From the NCBI RefSeq assembly GCF_003265705.1, contig NW_020312785.1, forward strand, positions 17,000,023 to 17,064,022: a DNA stretch of 64,000 nt, given 5' to 3'. A program made the position numbers and the translations under genes. This document shows positions 9,701-21,849 of this stretch, in pieces (the stretch's first letter is position 1; each line of letters opens with the position of its first letter). Below the pieces are notes generated by a model. It did no database searches and was not told where the DNA came from. It was given only the letters and a program-made list of their open reading frames with translations. Source of the DNA: Callorhinus ursinus (Eukaryota > Chordata > Mammalia > Carnivora > Otariidae).

Positions 9701-12315
9701 CTTTTTTTTTTTTTAATAAAACACCTTTTAGTACAAAGGATGACTAACAATGATAATTCAAATTTGACTATTTGGAAGAACATTTTCTCAAAAATGAATC
9801 AAATGATCCCATTACTTTGAAGAAAACCACTGATACAGAAAAAATTGATACAGAATTTAATATAATAATACCAAATAATATAATAATGCCCAAATAAGCA
9901 ATTTAAACCTGATGTTGCCCTGATTGACAGAACCATTTTTCCTAAGAATATCAGAGGGTTACTTAAACCTATGAAAATCAGAAATTTTATTCCAGCCTCT
10001 CTTTGCTTTTACAAGCACTGAAGAATTACATATAAAAAAAATGTGTATCTTCTTGGCAGGGCCATTATCTTTCTTGATGTGATGTGAGCATATTAGAGTT
10101 GATTCCCATGTGAAATTACTAATCGTGTTAGATGGAAAGAAAGGGAAAATTAAAATGAATTCACTTCAGACTAACAAGATATGAAATCAGAGATGTGGAA
10201 GATTGATGGATTTAAACTTTATGCCTATTTTTAATACAGAAAGATCACAAACACATGGGAAATGTCTCGTGTTCAGGTGGAAAGTAAAAGTGCAATATGT
10301 TTAGAGGTATATGGAGGCCTGACTGCATTTATTTTTGGAAGGGCGAGGTGCTGTTAATACAAACACTGGTGTATTCCCAGAGTTTCAAAGCAAGTATTAG
10401 GTGGTTTCCCATATGAAATATGTCCCACATCCTGAAATGTTCTGCTTTGATAATAAATAATAATAATAAAAAGAATCTTGTGCTGAAATGTACATACTCT
10501 GTAAATATCTGTTAATATTTGGCTTGGATTCCATACCTTGGCTGAAAATAAACTTTTTATCCCATTGGGTCAGGACATAAAAAAAGAAAAAAGGAAAAAG
10601 TTGCTTTGCCTAATGCATGGTATATAACTCCAATGTTTTGGAAAAAGAATATAGATATTTTCTCTGTATTCTCATCAATCTCATCACTTTGATTGATGCT
10701 TAAAGTGAAAAGAAGTGGGAGGAAGTAGGTGGTTAAAAATCTGAAAGATCAATAAATGAAAATAAACTGCTTTAATATTCACATCACAGAATGCCAGTAG
10801 TATTCACATCATTGCCCAATAAAATTCTCATCTTAAATATTGTATCTTTAGAATAATAATTAAAATCTAATATAGTAAGGAATTCAATATGCATGCTTCT
10901 AATTTCTATGTAATGTGATTTAGTTGATCATGTAACATTATTACAGATTATGATCATAATTTAGAGTAATTAAACTATTAAAACACAATGATTTAATATG
11001 TTTATAGAGATACATACACATTCATATAATATTTCTCTGAAATTCTATTTTTCCTACCTGTATTTTATAGATAAAATGTTGAAGTCATTAAAATCATATA
11101 TATACATTAAGACACTAAATAATGGTAAAATATTTATTTAATCTGTATAGTTTTAGTCTTCTCATCAACTTCCTAAATGAATGCTAGTGTAAAACACAAA
11201 ACAAAACAAACAAAGCACATCATATTCTATGTGAAAAACAAGGTCTATCAAATTAAGAATACGGTAAATTTTCTCTTTAGAAACAAATATGTATATATAT
11301 ATTTATCTATATGTATATATAAAAAGTCTTTATGATATTATAAAAATTACCAAGAAGTAAGCCAAATTCAGAATCTCAGAATTACATAGTATTTAATAAT
11401 TGAGAAAATATCAGATTTAAATTATGTTCCTGGCACAGCTACATACATTTGTCTTTAATTCAAAGTGAACTTGAGCTTCTATGGCAATACTTATCAACTT
11501 TAATCTGAGAAATGAAATAATGTAGAGTCATTATGAGTATAAATGGACATTCAACTTTCACAAATTGCTTAAGATTCTTGGACGCCAACTGACAGAAACC
11601 CAACTTAAATTAGCATAGGAAAAAAATAAATAGTATTTTCTAGAGAACCTAATAAAAAATGTAAAAAACAAAATAGAAAAGGCAAAGATGAAATTAGGCT
11701 TAAAAACCACTGGACTGTGGTCTATAATGCAACCAGGACTCTATACTGATTTCTTTTTCTTTCAATATGGTTGCTGGCTTAATTTTTTTTCTTTTTTTTT
11801 TTTACTTTAAAATGGGTTTCTCTGAACAGTAGGAAATGTAACCAATAAACACTCCACTGCTTTTTTTTTACTGACAACTTTCACCAACATGAAGAAATTG
11901 TCTTTCTTCCAGAGTAATAGTTTGAAAATTTTTAAGTAAAAACTGACTGGGGAAATTTGGCCAGTTGCTTGCCTTTGGAATAATCAGTCATGATGTGGTA
12001 TACTCATTAGCTTGGCTCGGATTATGGATTAAGGGACTCATTTCTCCATGTATTAGGGAGGTTTCCCCAGAGGGAGAGCACTGGGGACCCATTTATTCAA
12101 ATTAGAAGTTATTGTAGAGAAGAGGAAACAATGGGTGTCAAAGCCATCACAATGTCTCTATTATATTTTTCTGATGTTTCACAGAACTGGGACAAGACTA
12201 TGTTGGAACTAGTAATCATAGACCAGTATTATTCTGACTTCATTATTACCTGTATTTTAGAAGTTTCTATCATCTTAAAATATAATCCTAATATTTCTCT
12301 GAAATACCAACATCT
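9701..12315. other. Unassigned AT-rich DNA, 2.6 kb
   Basis: This is the largest stretch of the left half with no recognisable element. It has short AT simple repeats (11285-11320), an AAACAAAACAAAC run (11195-11215) and T runs (11788-11803). No open frame or gene signal is visible. Confidence 0.45.
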
Positions 12316-12329
12316 AAATCATGTGCATC

Positions 12330-12523
12330 GGGGCGTCTGGGTGGCTCAGTTGTTTTGTGTCTGCCTTTGGCTTGGGTCATGATAACAGAGTCCTGGAATG
12401 GAGCCCTACATCGGGCTCCTTGCTCAGTGGGAAGCCTGCTTCTCCCTCTCCCACTCCCCCTGCTTGTGTTCCCTCTCTAGCTGTGTCTCTTTCTGTCAAA
12501 TAAATAAATAGAAATCTTAAAAA
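12330..12523 (+). mobile_element. CAN SINE, full length
   Basis: The body carries CCCTGCTTGTGTTCCCTCTC and TCTTTCTGTCAAATAAATAAA, the signature of the younger SINE subfamily in this window. A perfect 14-base duplication AAATCATGTGCATC flanks it (12316-12329 and 12524-12537). Confidence 0.96.
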
Positions 12524-12586
12524 AAATCATGTGCATCCTATGAGCTAGTATTTTTAGTCAGCATTCAAATAAAATCCACCAATATC

Positions 12587-12853
12587 TTTTTTTTTTTTTT
12601 TTTTTTGCTGCTTAAATTCCCTTTAATGATCTCACCTTTTATGGCAATATCCAAAGCAGTACTTATGCCATCGTTGCCTACCAAAAGCCTCCCTGCCCAC
12701 TGGAAAAATGAATGTAGCTGTCTCAAGTCCTTTAGTGATATTGCTGAGACTTCCCATACTCTGTGCAAGGGGTGCAATGTCAGTCCCAAGGTGTCACACC
12801 TTTCATCTTTGGTAAAACTGCTTCTATCAAAGGTGGTGAAACCAATCAGGGTT
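12587..12853 (-). pseudogene. Candidate truncated retrocopy with poly(A) tail
   Basis: On the minus strand, about 240 bases of ordinary-complexity sequence end in an A20 tract (plus-strand T run 12587-12606). ATTAAA, a standard polyadenylation signal variant, lies about 15 bases upstream of it (12622-12627). The minus frame from about 12840 to the tail has no stop. I do not recognise the peptide. A possible short duplication, AATATCT, occurs at both ends. The alternative is the 3' end of an unrecognised LINE. Confidence 0.4.
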
Positions 12854-12869
12854 AATATCTAACATAATA

Positions 12870-14035
12870 GAGGAAATAGGTATTCTTTCTAGTGAAGCAC
12901 TAGCAGAACTTTACATTTGGTCTTAGCAGGTGAAGAGACATAGTAAATAAGGCAAGTACTGGGGACAGCAAATGCAGACCAGCAGAGCCGATCAGTTGAG
13001 GTATCTTGACAAACACTAGCACTTTTTCCTTTATCCCAGAATAAAAGGAAAGAACAGTTCACTAAAGAAAATGTAGACATGGAAATTGGGTGCAACTGAA
13101 GCTGTGTCATAGAACCTGGAACACCAGAGTGAAGTCCCCCTAATTCTGACATTTGTCCAGGTGGAGAGAGGCACCACCCTGAGCTGCCCCTGACACTTAC
13201 TCACTAAAATGGAGTGATATGGTATGTCTGAATACACCTAGTTCTCACTCAGCCCTCCTCAGTCAAAGGAGGAATCTTTCCTCCAATCCATGGAGGAAAA
13301 CAAAAACTAACGGGAAAGGCTAGAAAACCTGCAGTAACTGCCTATTCTAAAAATCTATAACTCCATCTATAAATATGATTGAATACACAAAGACCATCGA
13401 TATCTAAGAAAAAGCAACAGCATATAAAGTAGGACCTGAATAAAGAAACAAAGAAATCAGAGAAGTAGTAAATTTAGAGATAGGAGAGAACTTAATTAGA
13501 AATAAAAATATGCAGGCTGGGGACAGAAGCTCAATTAAGGCAACAGAAGGACTCAAGGAAATCTTCCAGAATGTAGATTAAATAATGAAAGAGGGGATAA
13601 GCGAGTGAAATTTTAAGAGAAATGAAGATTAATCCAGGAAATCCAACATGAATTTCTCTTTAAGAAAACTGAGAAAAAGAATGGAAAATAATTAATAAAG
13701 ATAAAGATATAAGTGACTAAAATGTTCCTGATATCTGAAGAAGATATTAATGTTCAGATTAAAATTTCCCACAGAGTATCAGCATGGGAAAAATGATGTA
13801 ACACCTAGATATGTTCCTGTGAAAATTTGAAACAATAATAAAGATATACTAATAAATGATAATGGAAATAATAATTATACAGGTTATAAATACACAGTAA
13901 TCTGATTGGCATCATCATCTTTATCTGAGAGTAAGATGTTAGAAGAAAATTATCATTGATTTATGTTACAAAGTAGAATGAGTTTAAGTCTACAATCTTA
14001 TATCCACTGAAAATATTAATCAAGAGTGAATTTTA
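12870..14035 (+). mobile_element. Old L1/HAL1-like 5' and ORF1-like region
   Basis: An A-rich plus strand with remnants of LINE-1 ORF1-type text, for example AAGGAAATCTTCCAGAATGTAG at about 13555-13577 and the TATATCCACTGAAAATAT stretch near 13997. It leads without a break into ORF2-like sequence. Stops in all frames show it is dead. HAL1 or L1M are both possible names. Confidence 0.5.
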
Positions 14036-15050
14036 AATTAGCACATTTTCTGAAATGAAAAATTTTAAAAATCCATAAATTCAACAAAATCCTAATGGAA
14101 AAATTAGCAGACTTCTTGTAGATCTCATCAAGCCAATTCCAAAATCATACGGAAATGCAAAGTTAAAAAACTTACACTACATGATGTCAAAGTATATTAT
14201 AAAGCTATAGTAACCAGAAAAAAAAAATGATATTGGCCTAAAGATGTCAAATAGACCTAATGACCAGAATAGTGTCCAGAAATAGAACCAATTAATATAT
14301 ATTGTCTATTAATTTTTGAAAAAAGTGCTGGCAGGAATGTAAAATGGTATTTGGAAAGTAGGAAAGTTGTTGAGTTTTTGGTTGTTGTCATTTTTTTAAG
14401 ATTTGTTTACTTAATTATTTATTTTTAGAGAGAGAGAGAGTGAGTGGTGGCAGGGTAGGGGCAGAGAGAGAGGGAAAGAAAGAATCTTCAAGTGTGGAGC
14501 CCGATGTGGGGCTGGATCCCAGAACCCCAAGATCATGACCTGGGCTGAAAGCAAGAGTTAGATGTTCAAGTTACTGAGCCACCCAGATGCCCTGCTGTTG
14601 TCATTATTTTTAAGAAATTAAACATAAAACTACCATATGACCCAGTCATTCCACACTTAGATATTTACCAAAAAAAATAAAAGAAAGAAAGCATGTATCC
14701 ATACAAGCACTTGTAAATGAATGCTCACTAAAATTTCATTTGTAAGAGTTAAAAAACAGAAACAACTAAAGTGTACAAGAGACGAATGAACAACAAAGGT
14801 GGTGGATCTATAAAATGGAATACTATTCAGAAAGAAAAAGGAAGAAAACATAGAACAGTTGTGTTGATTGAAATAAATTACATTTAAAAAGTATGAACTA
14901 TATAATTCTATTTATGCATAATTCTAGAAAATGCAAACTAATGCAGTGACAGAAAGAAGACTAATGTTGCCAGAGAAGTGGATTGGAGAGGAGAGGGATG
15001 GGGAGGTGTGAGGGCAGAGTGGTATTACCAAAAAAAAAAAAAAAAATTGA
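14036..15050 (+). mobile_element. L1M fragment, ORF2 3' part and 3' UTR
   Basis: Old LINE-1 text in the right order: AATTCCAAAATCATACGGAA, CTATAGTAACCAGAAAAA, ATAAAACTACCATATGACCCA, ATGGAATACTATTCAG, then a G-rich 3' UTR segment and an A17 tail at about 15030-15047. A SINE splits it at 14393-14595. It is heavily mutated and without an open frame. Confidence 0.85.
14393..14595 (-). mobile_element. CAN SINE inserted in L1M
   Basis: Minus-strand copy with a T-rich start and GAGCCACCCAGATGCCC end, flanked by TGTTGTCATT (14383-14392 and 14596-14605). It interrupts the L1 ORF2 region, so it is younger than that L1. Confidence 0.93.
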
Positions 15051-15949
15051 TATTACAATGAAAATGTAACCTTGATCAATTATTTTGTACCATTTATTAT
15101 GCACTTACTTTATGCCACCATATTCTCAATGATAATTTTTAGATTTTATTCCATACCCTGAGCAAAACTCTCAACACCACTAGGGCAGAGACCAAGTCCT
15201 GTATTTCTTTATTTCTCTAGCACATAGTAAATTCTCTTGCAAATAAGAGACAATTGTTCTCAGTTAAATGTGATGGTGAAAGTAATGAAACTAGGGAAAA
15301 AATACATTTATGGAATAATTTACCTTTTCTAGCATGTTGCTATTGAAAGAATGAAACAATTTCCATGGTGGCAAAGACTAGGAAGCTTTCAGCATTCTTG
15401 GAACCCATTCCTGATTTGTGAAAGAGTTTTGCAGGGAAAGAGAAACAGAAACAGAGAATGAGAAAATGAGGCAGGGAGGGAGACAGAGAAGAAGATATTA
15501 ATGGAGGAGGTGAGAAGTGTGGGGAGAGCAGAAAAGGAGTAAGAAAACAGCAGTGACTAGCATCAAGGGATTAAGAGAAATGGGTTACTCGCCATTGTAT
15601 CAATACCTGCTCCACCCTGACTCTGGAAACATTGTTAATCTGCTCAGAGGAGTTGTAACCAGGATTGGTTCTGCTTTATTCCTTACATGCATTATTTAAC
15701 TGAATTTTAACCTTTGTTTAAAGGCTGTTTTCAGAATTGTGGGACAGAAACGTCATGCAGTAGCCCCTGGGATAATCCCACGATAAGGCTGATTTATACC
15801 TGCATTCTAGAGACAGGTGTAGTTTGAAATAACACAGGGAAATACAGGATTGCAGGGAAATCAACAGCAGTGGTCTTCAGAGTCAGCAAGGGAAAAGTGC
15901 AGTCATGAATAAAAGCAAGTTTGGAGCCCCTTTTTTTTTTTTCATCTCC
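15051..15949. other. Unassigned, non-coding
   Basis: Includes a purine-rich patch (15430-15530) with GAGAAACAGAAACAGAGA-type text. No gene or named repeat. Confidence 0.45.
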
Positions 15950-16380
15950 TCCTTTCCAATTTCTGAAAACGGAAACATCTATATCTGGTCATTTACGCTG
16001 CCGGTGGAGATCTAATAATTGCTCTGCTAAGGAAACCTAGTGAGCTGGAGGTAGAAAATAATGACTATCTGGCAGAAGGTGTCATCCAGAAGGTCAAAGA
16101 GTGAAACTTGCAAGGTTTCTGCAACCGAATGAAATGCCATCCCTGTGCAGCTATTGAGGTGGATTCAGTCTGGCACCAAAGTAATTTGTCTCTGAGCAGC
16201 TTCTGCTGAAGTAGGTAGGGAAACTCACATTATGGCGCTGGTCACTGAGATGGGTTCGAAGGGTCAGTGATCCAATTGCAGTTACAAATTTCCCATGAAT
16301 TTATAGAATTTGAAATTAATAAAACTAGATCACGAATGTCGGGTCCATTCTATTTGTTCTGTTTTTACAAACTCGCAAAC
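15950..16380. other. High-complexity, CpG-retaining block
   Basis: This block has no recognisable repeat signature and keeps about nine CpG dinucleotides (for example near 15968, 15994, 16000, 16123, 16236, 16257, 16333 and 16339), more than its neighbours. It is bounded by repeat-free DNA. A conserved noncoding or regulatory element is one explanation, but no specific factor site is claimed. Confidence 0.35.
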
Positions 16381-17149
16381 TACTGTGTAGTATTTAAAGC
16401 ATATTTTCCAGGTTCATATATAATGGTATTAAAATGGCAAAGTTGATAACACTTGGAAGTCCTCAAACTCAAATCTAAGTGAAGGAATGCATAACAAAGA
16501 AATCAGAATGAGTGGGTTTTGTACACAGAACACCTTATGGATTTTTGGCATTCTTTTCCATTAACTTCTGTTCATTGAGAATTATTATGAAATAGGTCTC
16601 TTAAATCAGTTATCTTAGATAAGAATTCACAAATCTGTTGTTATACTAAACTGATCATCAATTTATGGGCATTTCCTTGCATATTTCAATTCCCCTTTAG
16701 GACAGCAGGATATTAATCTCTCAGGAGCAAAAAAGGCTCAATATACTGTTTGTCTCCTTAGGTCATAGAAGCAATCATTTCCCTGTCTCCTCCTTGGTTT
16801 CTAGAAGCTGATGGAGGCAGTTTGCATATACAAAGAATTTTTGTTTGAATCTGTTACATATATAGCAGTTAGTGGACAAGATTAAAGATGAAGAACAAAG
16901 GGATAAAATAATTGTCTGAACACGTGGCTATTTGTGGAGGAGATAACCCCTTCACCAGCATCCTTTCTTGATGTTAGGAAAGTCAAGGAGAGAGAAAAAT
17001 TGAGATTGTCTAAAGCTTTTATGCATTTCTTTTTCAAAACGAGTGTCTATGTATTGATTTGAGTGTAAAAAGCACTACATGCTCCTTATAAAATTGAAAT
17101 AAAATTATTGGAAAAGTATCAAATAATAATAAAAGGTTACAGTACATAA
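16381..17149. other. Unassigned, non-coding
   Basis: Ordinary AT-rich sequence without a nameable repeat or an open frame of note. Confidence 0.45.
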
Positions 17150-17390
17150 CATTTATTAAGAGCACACGGTGTCCTGCACATTGTTAAGTGTTGTATATAT
17201 ATTAACATTTAATTCTACAATGATTCTCTGACATAGGTATGATTATTAGACCCACTTATAGATAAGAAAATGGAAACTTATAAAAGCTAAGATTAAATAA
17301 TCTGCAAGAGAGTCCTCAATTGTGACTGATGAGCCAGGCTATTGAACTCCCCAGTCTTTATCCCTGACCACAACCCTCTGCTGCTTCCCA
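17150..17390 (-). mobile_element. MIR SINE remnant
   Basis: The minus strand keeps the MIR order. On the plus strand this reads TTTAATTCTACAATGATTCT, then ATTATTAGACCCACTTATAG, then AAGATTAAATAATCTGCAAGAG, then a GAGCCAGGCT-type end, matching the reverse complement of the MIR consensus. Confidence 0.75.
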
Positions 17391-17439
17391 AGGTTGTGAC
17401 TTTAAGTTTATTACAATAATGTCCCGAGAGACAACAATT

Positions 17440-17830
17440 GTAACCCTTTGTTAAGACTGTTCTACATCATTCCATATTTTGTAATTTATATATTGTTATA
17501 AATTGATGTATTAATATAGACAAATAGGCATCTCTTTTTTCATCTAGATGAAATATATCCTTAATAAAATATTAGAGGCAGTGATATATCTCCATTTCAA
17601 TACCCATAGTCACTGCCCATAATTTCACTGATTGCATATCAAAATTTGAGTAATTCATGAATGTGCAATATTCATTTAAACAAAGTCCTATAAATGAGTA
17701 CTTAGACTGTTTTGAATCTTTAATTTTTTACACATGATGCTGTTAATAAAAATCTACATACATATATATTTATGCACTTGTAGATCCATTTACAAATGAA
17801 GTAACTATTGCAATGTTGAAATTTTAGAAT
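17440..17830 (-). mobile_element. Probable old LINE (L1M-like) fragment
   Basis: Plus-strand text such as AGACTGTTTTGAATCTTTAA ... GATGCTGTTAATAAAAATCTA ... TATGCACTTGTAGAT resembles the antisense of an old L1 segment ('ggttgtttccaatctt...gctgcaataaacatcc'). The match is loose. Confidence 0.45.
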
Positions 17831-17964
17831 CTCTTTTTATTCAGATATTTCAAAATGAGATGGTTTTGTTTTCTATAACTGATCTAATATTTCTTATGAC
17901 TATGACTAAGTAATGATATCATAGGCTCTTCTGGTTCAAATCATCTCCTTTTTATGACGATTCT

Positions 17965-18346
17965 ATACTAAGTTGTATTTCCCCAAAATTCATAGGTTGA
18001 AGCTTTAACTTCTAATGTGACTGCATTTGGAGATGAGGACTTTAAGGAGGTAATTAAGTTCAAATGTGGCATAGGGTAGGGCCTTAATCTAATATGACTG
18101 GTATTTTTATAAACGGGGAAAGCTTTACCAGGATTATGTGCTCACAGAAGAAAAGCCATGCGAGGACATAACAGCACAGAAGCAAGTGGCCATTTGCAAA
18201 CCAAAGACAGACCTCACCAAAAACCAACCCTGCTGGTACCCGGATATTGGACTTCCAGCTTCCAGAACTGCGGGAAATAAATTTCTGTTGTTTGAGCCAC
18301 CCAGTCTGTGGTATTCTGTTGTGACAGGCCTAGCAGACTAATACAG
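17965..18346 (+). mobile_element. ERVL-MaLR LTR (MLT1/MST type)
   Basis: The order is diagnostic: TTCCCCAAAATTCATAGGTTGAAG, a GGAGATGAGGACTTT block, CATGCGAGGACATAACAGCA, ACTTCCAGCTTCCAGAACTG, GGGAAATAAATTTCTGTTGT (polyadenylation signal), GCCACCCAGTCTGTGGTATT and GCAGACTAATACAGA. This is a solo LTR of the non-autonomous MaLR group with no internal region. Confidence 0.9.
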
Positions 18347-19439
18347 ATGACTTAAGTTCTTTCTGATAAATGCTCCATATTTACTATGTCTTACACTTTC
18401 CTTTTTCCTTTCCACAAGTGATACGATGTATTAGGGCATAGGAAATGGAAGCTTATGTGATTTGGTCCCTGTAAGAAATAATGGGGCCTCATGGCCTGAT
18501 ATTTATCTAGCTTTGACTTTGAGTGGTTAGTTGAATACAGTTCTTGCCCTGAGGACTGCTGAGGTTCAGTGGCTCTGATTTTTCATTTGGGGATTATAAC
18601 TTATTGGGAAAGACTGAGAAGAAATTTTTAAAAGTCCAATACAAAAATATTTAATTAAAGTTATCATAAGTGCCAAAAGAGGTACTATAAGCAGACAAAG
18701 GGTCATTTGGGAAGTCTTCCATGGAGAAATGACACTTGAGTTGAAAACCCAGGAAGCAACAACTGCAAGAGCCCTCAGAAGAAAGAGAAAATGGTGGGAA
18801 TAAAGAATAGCAGTGGTCAGGAGGGGAGCACACTGTACCCATGGAGGGGAAGAAGGTCACAGTATGAGTTTGAAGAAGTCTGCAGAGGCAAATAAATAAT
18901 TCCAGGTATAAAGTCTACAACGCATACCTCATCTCTACAGGACAATGGGAAGCCAAATTAAGAGGTTAAATTGAGTAGTGTCATGATATGATTGCAGCTG
19001 CAAATGATTTCTCTGCGTGTGGTAGGCAAGAGAGGAAGAAGGAAGCCTTATTAAGATTCTTGACTGTGCATTAAAGAAATTCTAGAGGCATATAGGAGCA
19101 CTGGGGCTATGAAGTTAGAAATAGATGTGTTTGAAACATGTTTTGAAGGTGAAGCAATCAAACTTTGTTACTGACAATGTGTACCTCATAGTTTTAGAGA
19201 GGAGGAAATGAGATGACACTGGTATCACAAAATAATAAAGGGTATGGTGAGGGAGGAGCAGATTTAAATAGGAAGGAAAATGTTTGGGAAGTATTTGGTG
19301 AGGGGTATCTGTAAGGCAGGTATGGAAATAGTATAGAATTTGCTTATATTTCCTAAGATAACATGCTGGGAATTTTAGTAGATTGTGTTCAAAATTTGTT
19401 ACATATTAAAAGATTTTTTAAAAAAATGATGTACCCTTA
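18347..19439. other. Unassigned, possibly ancient dispersed repeat
   Basis: From about 18655 to 19345 the strand is AG-rich, with phrases such as GAAGCCAAATTAAGAGGTTA and GTGTCATGATATGATTGCAG that resemble a mammalian-wide old repeat I cannot name. No coding potential. Confidence 0.35.
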
Positions 19440-19688
19440 AAAACAGTCTCAGCATATGGGTCATCCACTTCTCCATACCCTCAATACCATTGACAGTATA
19501 ATCTTTTTAAAGTTGTGTCTGATAGAATAAAATTAATTTCTTGTCTTAATTTGCTTACATTTGTTTCATTGGTGAGTTGAAGATTCTCATGATTATTGGT
19601 CATTTGTGTATAGATTTTTTTTTTAATTTCATGGGTAGTATATTCATTTCCTTGTTGTGCTATTAATCCGTTCCTTAATCTTGACAAG
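19440..19688 (-). mobile_element. L1M ORF2 fragment
   Basis: The plus strand reads as old antisense L1 ORF2: CCACTTCTCCATACCCTCAA, a degraded LINE stretch, GATTATTGGTCATTTGTGTATAG, then TATTCATTTCCTT. Very diverged, with no open frame. Confidence 0.55.
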
Positions 19689-19691
19689 AGA

Positions 19692-19935
19692 AGCAACATG
19701 ATGTAGTCATAGGTCCATGGGCTTTGGAGTCACGCTGTCTTGGTTCAAGTGCTGGCGCTGCCGCTTAATAAGTGTGTGCCTCTAGGCATATTTTGAAAAT
19801 CTCTGTGCCTGAGTTTTTTGATATTTAAAATGGAGATAACAGTAGTCTTAGGTCATTGTAAGGATTGATTGAGTTAATATAGCAGACCACTTACAACAAT
19901 GCCTGGCATAGTAAGCTATATAAATTGCATTCTCT
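19692..19935 (+). mobile_element. MIR SINE, nearly full length
   Basis: One of the clearest MIRs here. It has GGGCTTTGGAGTCACGCTGTCT, GGTTCAAGTGCTGGCGCTGCC, CTCTGTGCCTGAGTTT, TAAAATGGAGATAACAGTAG, AAGGATTGATTGAGTTAATAT and AATGCCTGGCATAGTA in order. Confidence 0.92.
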
Positions 19936-21849
19936 CATCAATGTCACATCTCTTACTTATTCTTCCAGTTTTACTCAATGTCATCTTTTATGTAAAGATT
20001 TTACAATAGTGCCCAAACCCAAGCAAGATGTGAAACTAAGTTCGGGTTAAATGTCACTCCCCTTTGCTTATACAGGACTCTACCTTCTCTATCTTATCAC
20101 CCATCAGGTTGTTTTGTAATTGTTTATTTAACTCTCTATCTCAACCATGAGGTCTGAGCCAAGGAAATAACTGCAATATAGTCACCTCATAACAACAATA
20201 TGTGAAATAAATGAGCAAATGGTGCACTTTTAAACTAGCTGCTCTTTCGATTCTCTTTTGAAAAATGTTATCTATCAGGCTCCATACTTGGCATTTGTAA
20301 ACACACAAGACCAGTTAACACTGTGTCTATCGCATGGAACAGATTCATTTAATTTTTTTTTCACTTTTAGAATGTAGAAATAGTTCTTAATCTTCTTAAT
20401 GGATCATAAGCATGGTAGTGTGAAGCAGATATTATTATTGACTCACATTTAAAAAATGAAAAGATCTGATCCGGTTTTCCCGATCCCATTGCCAGGCCCC
20501 TACAATAGCTCATCTTTGATTCTAAATTCATTTATCTATACCATCCTTTTATCATCCTACTTGATTTTACTACTGACCACTATGATCCTTTCCTTTTTTT
20601 ATCTCCCACTGACATCAGCACCAATTGATACCTTTTCTATCTGCCAGTATTCATTAACTCATTCAGGCATACCAACTCTCCAGAACCTCACAGTCTGCTC
20701 TGGGTTGATAGGATGTAAATGACAATTAAAATAGAGAATTACAAAAATATATATATTAAAATATTATTAAATATATATACATATATTAAAATATTAAATA
20801 TATACATATATATTAAATATATATAAATATTAAAATAGAGAGTGACAAATATATATTAAATATATATATGTTAAAAGGTATGCAGAGTACAAAGGTAATT
20901 CATAGAAGAAGAAATAGCACCTTTAACTCATTAAAAAGAAATGGAACTTATCTATGAAAGTAAATATGTGGTTAATAAAAACAACAGCGTGAACAAAGGG
21001 GTGGTGTATACAGAAGGCTTCCAGATCATTAGGTTCGTGACAGGAAGCGGTCATGGTTAAAGCCGGATTGAGGAGAACCATGGAAAGCATTATAAATCAC
21101 AATCAGAGACTCTGGCTTGAGGTACTGTAAGCCACAGAGATTATTTCAAAGGTTTTAGGCAATGAAGTCCTATGGCCAGAATGTATTTAGAAAAATATAT
21201 TATGGAATAAATTTATTTTGAGAAAGGAGTTAAAACTGAAAGGAAGGACATTAGGCAGAAGAAAATTTAAAATACTAGATAAAATATTGGGGGATAAAAA
21301 TTAAGACAGTACTGATAAGATGAGAAAGATGAATCTAGAAATGTTTAGGAACTTAATTAGGCTGAATTTTGTAATTGGTTTAGAGCAAATGGTTTGAAAT
21401 AAGAAATAGGAAAAGCTCAAATATTTCTGTCTGTGATAAATGAATGAATGACATCATTATCAATTATAAGTAAAAACACAAGAGTCATAGGTTTTAAGAC
21501 GGAGTTTATGTTGGGGGTTTGTTTTTGAGCATTTGATAGACATATCTAGTAACTACCTGGTTCAATGAGTGTAAAGGATAAAGGGCTGAATACTGATATA
21601 AAAAGAATTTACAGTGTTAATTAGGGCCCAGAAGGGAAGACAACCAATGGAAGAATCTAAGAAGAATAATGGTATGTTAGCCAGGGTTTCTGACTGTAAA
21701 AACTAGAAAAATCATATTGGTTGTCATAGGCTAAAAAGAGCAAAAGAACTGAAGGGACACTGGAGAGAAATTGGTCAGTAATCATGGGGAGTTTGGAGGC
21801 TACACAGAAAACAATGTGAATGTGCTCTTAGTGACACTACCCCTTGTTC
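19936..21849. other. Unassigned with AT minisatellite
   Basis: Two kb without a nameable transposon. 20985-21620 is AG-rich and resembles 18655-19345 in texture. The 88-codon frame at 20456-20722 has no domain-like pattern. Confidence 0.4.
20725..20880. repeat. AT-rich minisatellite with duplicated flank
   Basis: TTAAATATATA/TATATTAAAATATT units fill the tract. A phrase beginning ATTAAAATAGAGA occurs at 20725 and again at 20829, about 104 bases apart. This suggests a local duplication that later diverged. Confidence 0.8.

Noticed and set aside
20456..20722. 88-codon plus-strand frame with membrane-like residues
   Set aside because: No homology pattern, no context, and AT-rich hydrophobic bias explains it.
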